64,000 nucleotides of DNA. It comes from Candidatus Dormiibacterota bacterium. GTDB taxonomy: Bacteria > Acidobacteriota > Polarisedimenticolia > Gp22-AA2. Each line of letters begins with the position of its first letter. Position 1 is the first letter of the stretch. This document shows, piece by piece, positions 37,717 through 45,006 of this stretch. Where the stretch lies: assembly GCA_035635555.1 (NCBI GenBank), contig DASQAT010000001.1, positions 62,001 to 126,000 on the forward strand. The letters are read 5' to 3'. The translations under genes were made by a program, and so were the position numbers. The notes under the pieces are model-generated. The model did not search any database and was not told where the DNA came from. It saw only the letters and a program-made list of their open reading frames with translations.

Positions 37717-38733
37717 GTGAACAGTCTGCGAGCCTCTTCCGTGCTATTTCTCACTCTTGCGAACGTCGCAACTGCGGCACAGCTGCGGTCCGACATCAAG
37801 TTGTCACCGGGCGGGCCCGTCGGCACCTGGGACGGCTCCTTGGGGGCCGAGCTGATCCTGACGGACAACGCGCATGACCTCGTTGAGCAGTGGAATTTGA
37901 TCAGGCAACAGCCGGTTGCTCCAGCTTCAGAAGGATGGCCACGATTTGTTCTCATCTATCGCGACAGCAGCACCGCCAAACGGGGAATCCCCCTGCAGGC
38001 GGGGGTATTCTTCACGGGCTGCGCCTCCGGCGGGGACGGCCGCTGCGACGCAGTGGTCCGCTACGCCGTCGAGGCGCCCGGCGGACGCAGCTGGATTGAG
38101 CCGCTGACGAACACCCTGTGGGCCCGGCCGGCACCCACCGGGGAGAGAGCGACTGAATTCGGGGAAGGGACGCTCGACATCGTCATCGGCCCGGACGACC
38201 CCCTCGGCGCTTATACCCTGCAGGCCGAAGTGCTCGACCAGATTTCCGGCAGAAGGGCGTCCCTGTCTCGAACGTTCACCGCCATCGAAGCGGGCGCCGC
38301 GGAACTGGACGGAATCAAAGCCGGCGCCCGCGCCGTCCTGGCAGGGGCGGATCGTCTCGAGCTGCTCTCTCTCGATCCCGAAGCCCCTCTGAGGTCATCG
38401 TCGAAGGGCTTCCACGGATTCAAGATCCTCGGAAAGACGGTGATCACTTCGGAGGATGACCGGCGGCGTCTCTTCTTCGCATTGAACAAGGGAGAGGCCG
38501 AGACATCCGGGATGCTGGCTTCTTGCTTCAACCCGCGCCATGGAATCCGCGCGTCGAAACATGGCCAGATGGTCGACCTCGTGATCTGTTTCGAGTGTCT
38601 TCAGGTCGTGGCTTATCTGAACAACGACAAGGCGGGCGGCTTCCTCACCAGCAAATCGCCTCAGCCCGTGTTCGACAGCCTGCTTTCCAAGGCCGGGGTC
38701 CGCTTCGCCGACAAGAAAACCAACGGCAGTTGA
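37717..38733 (+). CDS. Secreted protein with CFNPRHGI-type C-terminal domain
   Basis: 338 residues. Signal peptide (about 1-20); an Ig-like middle part (GAELILTDNAHDLVEQW, LDIVIGPDDPLGAYTLQAEVLDQISGRR). The C-terminal domain of about 110 residues has GFKILGKTVITSEDDRRRLFFAL, SCFNPRHGIRAS and DLVICFECLQV. I remember that domain from several Acidobacteria and Planctomycetes as a conserved unknown with paired Cys. The GTG at 37717 follows GAGGGCGAACC. A bidirectional hairpin follows the stop. Confidence 0.75.
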   Translation: MNSLRASSVLFLTLANVATAAQLRSDIKLSPGGPVGTWDGSLGAELILTDNAHDLVEQWNLIRQQPVAPASEGWPRFVLIYRDSSTAKRGIPLQAGVFFTGCASGGDGRCDAVVRYAVEAPGGRSWIEPLTNTLWARPAPTGERATEFGEGTLDIVIGPDDPLGAYTLQAEVLDQISGRRASLSRTFTAIEAGAAELDGIKAGARAVLAGADRLELLSLDPEAPLRSSSKGFHGFKILGKTVITSEDDRRRLFFALNKGEAETSGMLASCFNPRHGIRASKHGQMVDLVICFECLQVVAYLNNDKAGGFLTSKSPQPVFDSLLSKAGVRFADKKTNGS

Positions 38734-38751
38734 GAACGTTCGTCGGACACC

Positions 38752-38786
38752 CCCCGGCCGGCTCGCCGTGATCGGGCCGGCCGGGG
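38752..38786. terminator. Bidirectional hairpin between convergent genes
   Basis: CCCCGGCCGGC (38752-38762) pairs perfectly with GCCGGCCGGGG (38776-38786), with a 13-base loop. It sits between two convergent stops (38733 and 38805), so it can serve both transcripts. No T-tracts. Confidence 0.6.
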
Positions 38787-38804
38787 AGGCCGGGACAAGG
38801 TGCC

Positions 38805-41800
38805 TTACTTCCTGCCTATGGTCACGGTCGCCGTGCCCGCGGGGGAGACGCAGCCCGCGGCCGAGATCTCGGTCACCGAGAGCGTGACACTTCCTTTGGT
38901 GCCCGCCGTGAACCTGATCCGGCTGGTGCCCTGGCCGGCGGTGATCGTGCCGTTCGAGATGCTCCAGTTGTAGCGGCTGCCCGAATGGCTCGCCACCGAG
39001 GCGATCAGCCCCGACTGATTGGGTCTTGCTGTCGAGGGGGCCGTGATGACCGGCGCTGCGGGAGGGGCCGCGACCGAGACCAGCGCCTGCGCCGTCTTGC
39101 TGCCCACGGCGTCGCGCGAGCAGGTGACTTGAAGCGTCGCCGAGTAATCGCCGGCGGTCCCGTAGGCGTGGGTCGTGGTCGGCGAAGACTGCGTCACGGG
39201 CGCGCTTCCGTCGCCGAAGTCGAACCGGTAGGAGACGATCGCGTCGCCGTCCGGATCGTACGATTGCGATCCATCGAAGGTGACCGACAGCGGCGCGCAG
39301 CCGGTGTTCGGAGTCGCCTGGAGCACCGCCACCGGCGGGCCTTCCGGGCTGCAGGCCTGATTGGTCCGCACTGTGTACGTGCCGGTGAACGCCAGGCTGT
39401 CGGGCATCTGATCGTAGAGCGCCGTCGCGCCGGCGCCGATGTTCGCGGGGTCGCTGCTCTGCGACACTCCCGAGACGAAGCCGCTGATCGTGTCCCCGGG
39501 GTTCAGGCCCAGATCGCTCGCCTTGACGACGATGACGACCCTGCTGAAGGGCGAAGCATAGCTGCTGCTCGCCTCGGCAGGTCTGGCTGTTCCGGGGGTC
39601 ACGAAGCGACCGTCGATTCCACCGCCGGAGTTCGGGCCCGGGGTGTAGGACTGGAAGACCGGCGTCGGCCCTGGCCAGGCCATGTGCACGCCCCTGTAAT
39701 GAAAGGTCGTGGCCGGGGCGGGGTCGGGTATCTTCATCGCGACGTACCAGGCCGAGCCCGCAGGCTGCGGCGATTCTCCCGCGTCGGTGTTGATGGTGAA
39801 GGCCAGCCTGACGACTCCGTCCGTGGAATAGGGCTGCGAGATCTGGAACGACAGCAGGTCCGACCCGGGCGGGGCCGGCGTCGTCGTGATCCCCACCACG
39901 GCGCTGGTGTCCCCCGAGGGGTCGGTGAGCCTGGTGAGGCCCGGCAGGGCGCAGACGTTCTCCGGCGGTGGCGGGATCGCCACGGTCAGGTTGACCTCGT
40001 CACTCGAGCCGCCGGCGCCGACCGCGTTCTGCGCCTTGACCACGTAGTAGTAGTGTGCGACCGAGGGATCGGCCGTCGCATCGTCGAAGGTGGTCTTGAC
40101 GTTGCCGGTCTGTCCAAGGAAGACCTCGCTCCCGGGCGAGGTCCCGCGGAAGATCTGGTAGTCGACGATGTCGGAGCCGCCGTTGTCCGGCGCCTTCCAG
40201 CTCAGATGCGAGCCGGCCGCATCGCGTGTTCCGGACAGACACGGGGGCTTTGGAGCCACCGGCTCGACCGTGTCGTTGGCGGCGAACAGCCCCTTGCCGC
40301 CCGACTGCCGCGCCACGCGCATGAAGGCGGTGAAATCGTTCTCCGCCGTGCCGGCGACGCATCCCGGGCTCACGCAACCGTCGCTGTAGCCGTACAGGAC
40401 GCGGCCCTTGTCGTCCACGGTGATTTCATTGAAGTCCAGCAGGTTACGGTCCTGGTGGCTGCCACCCTGCTGCCACACCCCGGTCGTGCTCTGGACCGGA
40501 TCGTTGGGCGTGGCGTTGACCGTGACCCAGGTCCTGCCGCCGTCATAGGTCGTGGCGATGAACGCGTACCAGATCCCCGGGAAACTGTTCGCCTGGTAGT
40601 CGCCGGCCACATTCGAGCCGATGAAGCCGCAGGCGGCACGGCCCGGGCTGCCGCCGATCGCCTCGGTGTGCACGGCGTTCTTGATCCCGTGCGACGCGCC
40701 GATGTCGAAGTCATTGATCCAGGTCAGGCCGCCGTCATGGCTGACCTTGACGTGGACATGCCCTTCGGGCGGATTGCCGGCCGGCACCGGCTCGTTGTTG
40801 ACGTAGCAGTAATAAGCGGTGCTGTCGCTGTCGATCGCCACGGAGGGATCGGCCCCCTGGGGCTGGGACAGGCTCCCGCCGACCACGAATTCGGTCCAGG
40901 TCGTGCCCGCATCGGTGCTCGTCACCCCTCCCTGTCTGCCGTTGCACTGCCTGACCGGCAGCCAGGCCGTGCCGTTCGGCGCAACGTGCACGTGGCCGTG
41001 CAGACCGCCGCAGCCCTGGGGACCGCTCCCCGTATAGGCCGGCACGCCGGGGCCCCAGGTCATGCCGAGGTCGAGGCTGCGCTGGCACATCGCCGGGCCG
41101 ACGACGTCCTGCGAGCAGTACAGCGTGTTCTCGCCCTGGTTCAGCGGTGTGCCCAGAACGGACAGGGACGCGGGGAACGGTCCGGTCCCGATCGTCTCGT
41201 GATCGGCGCCGCCGTCGGGCGGGCCAGCGCCGACCTCGATCCACAAATCCCCATCGTTGTCGCTATAGGCGTAGACCGCGTTGGCTCCAGCAGTCGAGTT
41301 CGAGGCGAAGGTGCGTCCGCTCTTCTGATCCGTGAACAGGATCGGGTCGAGCCCCAGGTTGGTGGTGAGAGTCGATCGGTCCTCCCAGAGAGCCTCGCAG
41401 CATTCCGGCAGGGCCGGGGTCAACAGCTCCGCCGGCGTGAGGCGCCAGATCGGCCCGAGATTCATCGTCAGGATGCGCCCGCTGTGCGGGTTGAACCCGA
41501 TGTTGAACTCCCCTTGCGAGCCGTTCTCGGCCGAGGTCCCCTCCGGCGCGTAGAAATTCCGGTAGCGCGGCACGCCCGGCGCCGTCGGATCCGGGCCGCC
41601 GAAGCCGCTGCCACCGCCCCCCGATCCCGAGAGCAACTCAATCTTCACGCTGACGCTCTCGCCGGTCGGCGTGTACGGCACGACCTTCACGGTGAATGTC
41701 CTCGTGCCATCGGCGACCGGGCTGATGGTCGCGACCTCGGGATTCGCGCTGCTGGCCGACTGGTAATCGGCCGTCTGGCTGCCGTCCGTGTTGATGACGG

Positions 41801-42146
41801 TCCCCTTATAGATGTAGAGGTCGTAGTCCGACTTGCCGCTGCCGGCATCGATCCAGCTCATCGTCACCTTGATCGCGGCGTTCGGATGCGCGGCGGCATA
41901 ACCCGACGGCAGCGTCACCGTCAGGGCGAAATCATCGCAAGGCTGGACGGGATTGAGGCATTCGGGGCCGCTGTCCACAAAGAGCACCGGGGTCGGATTG
42001 ACGCCGGTGAATGGACCGGACGTGTAATTGACGGGACCGGACGCGTCCGTAAGGGTCCCCGACGGCGGCGTGGCGGCCAAAAGCCATGCGCAGATCGGGA
42101 GAATCCAGGAAATGGCCGCGAGCAGCACCAAGGTTCGGCTCTTCAT
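38805..42146 (-). CDS. Very large secreted multidomain protein (sialidase-like propeller, fibronectin III, PKD)
   Basis: 1113 residues. A signal peptide (about 1-25) is followed by a beta-sandwich with the DxDLYIYKG motif of subtilase pre-peptidase C-terminal-type domains (about 75-175). A large region (about 190-625) has BNR-like turns (VKVSHDGGLTWINDFD, TYDGGRTWVTVN, STDAGTTW). A fibronectin III domain follows (about 640-735; PPCLSGTRDAAGSHLSWKAP, VAHYYYVVKAQN), then a beta-sandwich, a PKD domain (about 945-1025; VTFDGSQSYDPDGDAIVSYRFDFGDG) and an Ig-like end. It is probably a surface or extracellular glycan- or protein-binding protein; catalytic residues cannot be named. GGAGGGGGGAAA precedes the ATG. 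Confidence 0.85.
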   Translation of the reverse strand: MKSRTLVLLAAISWILPICAWLLAATPPSGTLTDASGPVNYTSGPFTGVNPTPVLFVDSGPECLNPVQPCDDFALTVTLPSGYAAAHPNAAIKVTMSWIDAGSGKSDYDLYIYKGTVINTDGSQTADYQSASSANPEVATISPVADGTRTFTVKVVPYTPTGESVSVKIELLSGSGGGGSGFGGPDPTAPGVPRYRNFYAPEGTSAENGSQGEFNIGFNPHSGRILTMNLGPIWRLTPAELLTPALPECCEALWEDRSTLTTNLGLDPILFTDQKSGRTFASNSTAGANAVYAYSDNDGDLWIEVGAGPPDGGADHETIGTGPFPASLSVLGTPLNQGENTLYCSQDVVGPAMCQRSLDLGMTWGPGVPAYTGSGPQGCGGLHGHVHVAPNGTAWLPVRQCNGRQGGVTSTDAGTTWTEFVVGGSLSQPQGADPSVAIDSDSTAYYCYVNNEPVPAGNPPEGHVHVKVSHDGGLTWINDFDIGASHGIKNAVHTEAIGGSPGRAACGFIGSNVAGDYQANSFPGIWYAFIATTYDGGRTWVTVNATPNDPVQSTTGVWQQGGSHQDRNLLDFNEITVDDKGRVLYGYSDGCVSPGCVAGTAENDFTAFMRVARQSGGKGLFAANDTVEPVAPKPPCLSGTRDAAGSHLSWKAPDNGGSDIVDYQIFRGTSPGSEVFLGQTGNVKTTFDDATADPSVAHYYYVVKAQNAVGAGGSSDEVNLTVAIPPPPENVCALPGLTRLTDPSGDTSAVVGITTTPAPPGSDLLSFQISQPYSTDGVVRLAFTINTDAGESPQPAGSAWYVAMKIPDPAPATTFHYRGVHMAWPGPTPVFQSYTPGPNSGGGIDGRFVTPGTARPAEASSSYASPFSRVVIVVKASDLGLNPGDTISGFVSGVSQSSDPANIGAGATALYDQMPDSLAFTGTYTVRTNQACSPEGPPVAVLQATPNTGCAPLSVTFDGSQSYDPDGDAIVSYRFDFGDGSAPVTQSSPTTTHAYGTAGDYSATLQVTCSRDAVGSKTAQALVSVAAPPAAPVITAPSTARPNQSGLIASVASHSGSRYNWSISNGTITAGQGTSRIRFTAGTKGSVTLSVTEISAAGCVSPAGTATVTIGRK

Positions 42147-42316
42147 TTTCCCCCCTCCATGGACGGGAGTCTTCGGGCTCGGTTGTTTCCCTTAAGGCGG
42201 GCGGAAACTACGTCACAATCGAGACGGGGGCTATCAGGTGATTACTGGATAGGCTCGCGTGAATACTACTGCAGGGCGTGTCGGGGGAATACCTGACGCG
42301 GAGATTGGACGCTCCC

Positions 42317-43579
42317 TCACCCGTCCTTCGCGGTGCCGGCGGACCTGCGGGCCGCCCGGGCGTCGAGCACCTCGCGCACCTTGCGGGCCAGAAAGTCCGC
42401 GGTGAACGGTTTCTGAAGGTAGGCCACACCATCGTCGAGCACGCCGTGATGGGCGATCACGCCATCCGTGTACCCGGACATGTAGAGCACGCGGATCCCG
42501 GGTTGGATGTCGGCGACGCTCTCGGCCAGCTGGCGGCCGCTCATCTGCGGCATGACGACGTCGGTGAGGAGGAGATGGATGGGATGATCGTGGCCGCGGA
42601 CGAGATCGAGCGCCTCGCGGCCGTTGCGCGCCTGGAGAACATTGTAGCCGTTGATCCGCAGCATTTCACCGGCCAGCAACCGCACGGTTCGATCGTCTTC
42701 GACGAGGAGCACTGTCTCTGAGCCGCTCGGAAGCGGCGGGGTCGTCTCAGCGGCCTCCTCCGGGGAGACCTCCCCATCCACGCGCGGCAGGTAAATCTTG
42801 AAGGTGGAACCCATCCTGGGTTCGCTGTAGACCCAGATGTAGCCGTCGCTCTGCTTGACGATCCCGTAGACGGTCGCCAGACCGAGCCCCGTCCCCTTGC
42901 CGAGCTGCTTGGTCGTGAAGAACGGCTCGAAGATGCGCGCCTGGGTCGCCAGATCCATGCCGCTGCCTGTATCGCTCACGGCGAGCATGACGTAGCTCCC
43001 CGGCCGGGTGGGGACGTGCTTCTTCGCGAAGGTCTCATCGAGATCGGCGTTCGACGTCTCGACGACGACCCGGCCGCCGTGCGGCATTGAGTCACGCGCG
43101 TTCACGACCAGGTTCATGATGATCTGCTCGACCTGGCTGGGGTCCGCCTCGACGTGTCCCAGGTCCGGCTGGAGCGCCGGGTTCAGCTCGATGGTCTCGC
43201 CGATCAGGCGTCGGAGCATGGGAATCATCTTGGTGACGCTCGAGTTCAGGTCGAGCACCTGGGGCTTCAGGACCTGCCTGCGGCTATAGGCGAGGAGCTG
43301 CCGGGTGAGGCCCGCCGCCCGCTCGCCGGCGATGCGGATTTCCTCGATGCCGGTCCTGGAGGGCTCCTCCACGGGAAGACGCCTGAGCAGGAGTTCGCAT
43401 TGACCGAGAATCGCAGTGAGCAGGTTGTTGAAGTCGTGCGCCAGGCCGCTCGCGAGCCTGCCGATCGTCTCCATCCTCTGAGCCAGGCGGACCTGCTCTG
43501 CGCGCGTGACTGCCTTCGACGAGGCGGGACCAGCGCGTGCTCGGCGTTTGGGCGGCCGCCGCCTGGCGATGACCCTCAT
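42317..43579 (-). CDS. Soluble hybrid histidine kinase with C-terminal receiver
   Basis: 420 residues without membrane or sensor domain. HisKA starts at about residue 30 with the phosphoacceptor H48 in GLAHDFNNLLTAI. HATPase follows (about 145-265; NLVVNARDSMPHGG, DTGSGMD, GKGTGLGLATVYGIV). A receiver ends the chain (about 290-410) with LLLTDVVMP and QKPF. The basic start RRRPPKRRARA could bind DNA or be an artefact of a too-early ATG. The chain is a typical PAS-kinase lacking its PAS part. It is divergent from the ComX-like gene across 286 bases, but there is no sign of a partner. Confidence 0.85.
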   Translation of the reverse strand: MRVIARRRPPKRRARAGPASSKAVTRAEQVRLAQRMETIGRLASGLAHDFNNLLTAILGQCELLLRRLPVEEPSRTGIEEIRIAGERAAGLTRQLLAYSRRQVLKPQVLDLNSSVTKMIPMLRRLIGETIELNPALQPDLGHVEADPSQVEQIIMNLVVNARDSMPHGGRVVVETSNADLDETFAKKHVPTRPGSYVMLAVSDTGSGMDLATQARIFEPFFTTKQLGKGTGLGLATVYGIVKQSDGYIWVYSEPRMGSTFKIYLPRVDGEVSPEEAAETTPPLPSGSETVLLVEDDRTVRLLAGEMLRINGYNVLQARNGREALDLVRGHDHPIHLLLTDVVMPQMSGRQLAESVADIQPGIRVLYMSGYTDGVIAHHGVLDDGVAYLQKPFTADFLARKVREVLDARAARRSAGTAKDG

Positions 43580-43717
43580 CCCCGGGTCATGACCATCGGG
43601 CGCGTAGACGGCGGTGCCGCCACGCGGGGAACTCGTGTCTCATCAGCGTGTCACCTTCCAGGTTCGAGATGTTTTAGTACGCACGCACGGGCGAAGTCAT
43701 CCGTGGATCCGGGGGGG

Positions 43718-43729
43718 CCACGTACGTGG
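43718..43729. promoter_or_regulatory. Perfect 12-bp palindrome CCACGTACGTGG
   Basis: A perfect palindrome in the divergent region between the hybrid kinase and the ComX-like gene, 136 bases before the latter's start. It may be an operator; no bound factor can be named. Confidence 0.35.
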
Positions 43730-43768
43730 AAATTCTGCCGAGGAAACCACCCCCTTCCCGCGAAAGCG

Positions 43769-43788
43769 CGTCCGTGCAATCACGGACG
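43769..43788. promoter_or_regulatory. 8-4-8 inverted repeat, candidate ComA-type regulator box
   Basis: CGTCCGTG-CAAT-CACGGACG, perfect eight-base arms with a four-base spacer, ends 77 bases before the ATG of the ComX-like gene. The Bacillus ComA box (TTGCGG-N4-CCGCAA) has the same spacer and a similar distance, and NarL-family regulators bind such dyads. A binding role for the regulator at 47236 is inference. Confidence 0.5.
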
Positions 43789-43865
43789 GTGGTCGGGAGC
43801 CACCCCCGATGCCTTCCGGGGCGCGGATCTGCACACTACCCTCGACGACACAGGGAGGGCCTTCC

Positions 43866-44060
43866 ATGCAAGTCACAGCACTCGCCGAAGCGGTCATGGG
43901 CTCACGACGATCCAATGGCTCCATTTCTCTTCACGATCTCGAGGTCCGGCTTTCCCGCGCCGGGCTCGAGGAGTTGGCTCGCGCCGTGGCTTCTCTGCGG
44001 CAACGCGCGAGAATAATGAAAGAGGACGGACCCAGTGTCGGCCCGCATCCTTGGATCTGA
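43866..44060 (+). CDS. ComX-like pheromone precursor candidate
   Basis: A 64-residue protein with GGGAGGGCCTTCC before its ATG. There is no signal peptide, as in ComX. The middle reads SNGSISLHDLEVRLSRAGLE (residues 16-35). The NG-x-x-SL turn followed by L-S-x-x-x-L-E-E-L resembles the ComX leader region. The tail ends MKEDGPSVGPHPWI, with Trp 63 the only Trp and one residue from the end. In ComX a Trp near the C-terminus is prenylated by ComQ and the tail is released. It overlaps the transferase gene by 26 bases. Identification rests on length, Trp position and neighbours; sequence identity to Bacillus ComX is low by eye. Confidence 0.72.
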   Translation: MQVTALAEAVMGSRRSNGSISLHDLEVRLSRAGLEELARAVASLRQRARIMKEDGPSVGPHPWI

Positions 44061-45006
44061 CGCCCTTCTAGGACCCCTGCGCGGGCAAATCCGGGACGTG
44101 ATCGCGGCGCGGATCGCGACGACGCTCCACGAGGCTCTTCTGAAGTTGCTCGGTCGGCCCGGATACGTTCTCCACCCAGACGCATCGTGCCGGGCCGGCA
44201 CGCTCGCGCTCATGGTTCTCGAAACAGTGAGCCGCGAGCCGATCGGGAGGACAGCGCTTCTGGCCGCCGCGGCGGTGGAGCTCCAGATGGAGGCGGCGTT
44301 CGTCTTCGACGAAGTGGCCGACGCGACGCCTGGTGCGAACCGGAGCGAGGATCTTGGCCTGGCGATCGCCCTCCTGACTGCGGGAGCGGCCGCGGCGGTG
44401 GAGGCGGCCGCCGACTCTCCCGATCGAGGCGCCGCGATGGATCACTTCTGCCGGGCGTACAGCGAGGCGTGCGCGGGCCAGTTCCTCGACGCCGCGCTCC
44501 AGGGACGGGCAGGAGCGACCCTCGAGGAGGCACTTCAGATGACGCGCTTGAAGTCCGGGGGCCTCGGGAGGTTCGTCACCGGGTTTGCGGCCCGCATCAC
44601 CGGAACGGACCGACACGCTGTCGCACTCTTCGAGCGGTTTGGCGATCACACCTTCACGCTCGCGCAGATCGTCGATGACCTGCGCGACGCGTGCGCTCCG
44701 GGTGAGACATCCGATCTGGCGCAGCGGAAAGCGACCCTGCCGGTCGTCTTCTACGGCCGGGTGATTGACTCTCCGGCGGCCGCCGATGGTATGCTATCCT
44801 GCGATATTCGCGATACTTACGAGTCCTCGGGCGCCCCGCTCTACGCCGCAATCCTCGCCCATGCGTACTTGAGCCGGGCCAAAGAGGATCTGACATTGCT
44901 GGCGCGGCGTGGATATGCGGTCGGAGGGCTCGTCGCTTTTCTCGAGAGCGTGGACTCGGGCGCTGGGGCTACTCTCAGCGCCGCACGGAGCAGTCTGGTC
45001 GCCTGA
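44035..45006 (+). CDS. ComQ-like isoprenyl transferase
   Basis: 323 residues of the trans-isoprenyl diphosphate synthase fold. The first Asp-rich motif is FDEVAD (D92-E93-x-x-D96, with Glu for the second Asp). The second is DDLRD (D214, D215, D218), followed by DLAQRKATLPVVF (228-239), a block I associate with ComQ rather than with chain-elongating synthases. GQFLDAAL and RLKSGGLGRFVTGF complete the substrate helices. The GKRxRP start of housekeeping synthases is missing. The GTG at 44035 follows GAGGAC at eight bases and overlaps the peptide gene. It should prenylate the Trp of the peptide with a farnesyl or geranyl donor. It could alternatively be an unrelated short-chain synthase. Confidence 0.8.
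   Translation: MSARILGSDALLGPLRGQIRDVIAARIATTLHEALLKLLGRPGYVLHPDASCRAGTLALMVLETVSREPIGRTALLAAAAVELQMEAAFVFDEVADATPGANRSEDLGLAIALLTAGAAAAVEAAADSPDRGAAMDHFCRAYSEACAGQFLDAALQGRAGATLEEALQMTRLKSGGLGRFVTGFAARITGTDRHAVALFERFGDHTFTLAQIVDDLRDACAPGETSDLAQRKATLPVVFYGRVIDSPAAADGMLSCDIRDTYESSGAPLYAAILAHAYLSRAKEDLTLLARRGYAVGGLVAFLESVDSGAGATLSAARSSLVA

Noticed and set aside
38985-42296. 1103-codon plus-strand frame opposite the PKD/BNR protein
   Set aside because: Repetitive Arg/Ala/Gly/Val antisense sequence; the minus strand has clear secreted-protein domains.
42317-43579. Hybrid kinase as a fifth member of the ComQXPA-like locus
   Set aside because: It is divergent, soluble and of a different kinase family, and nothing but proximity links it to the pheromone genes.
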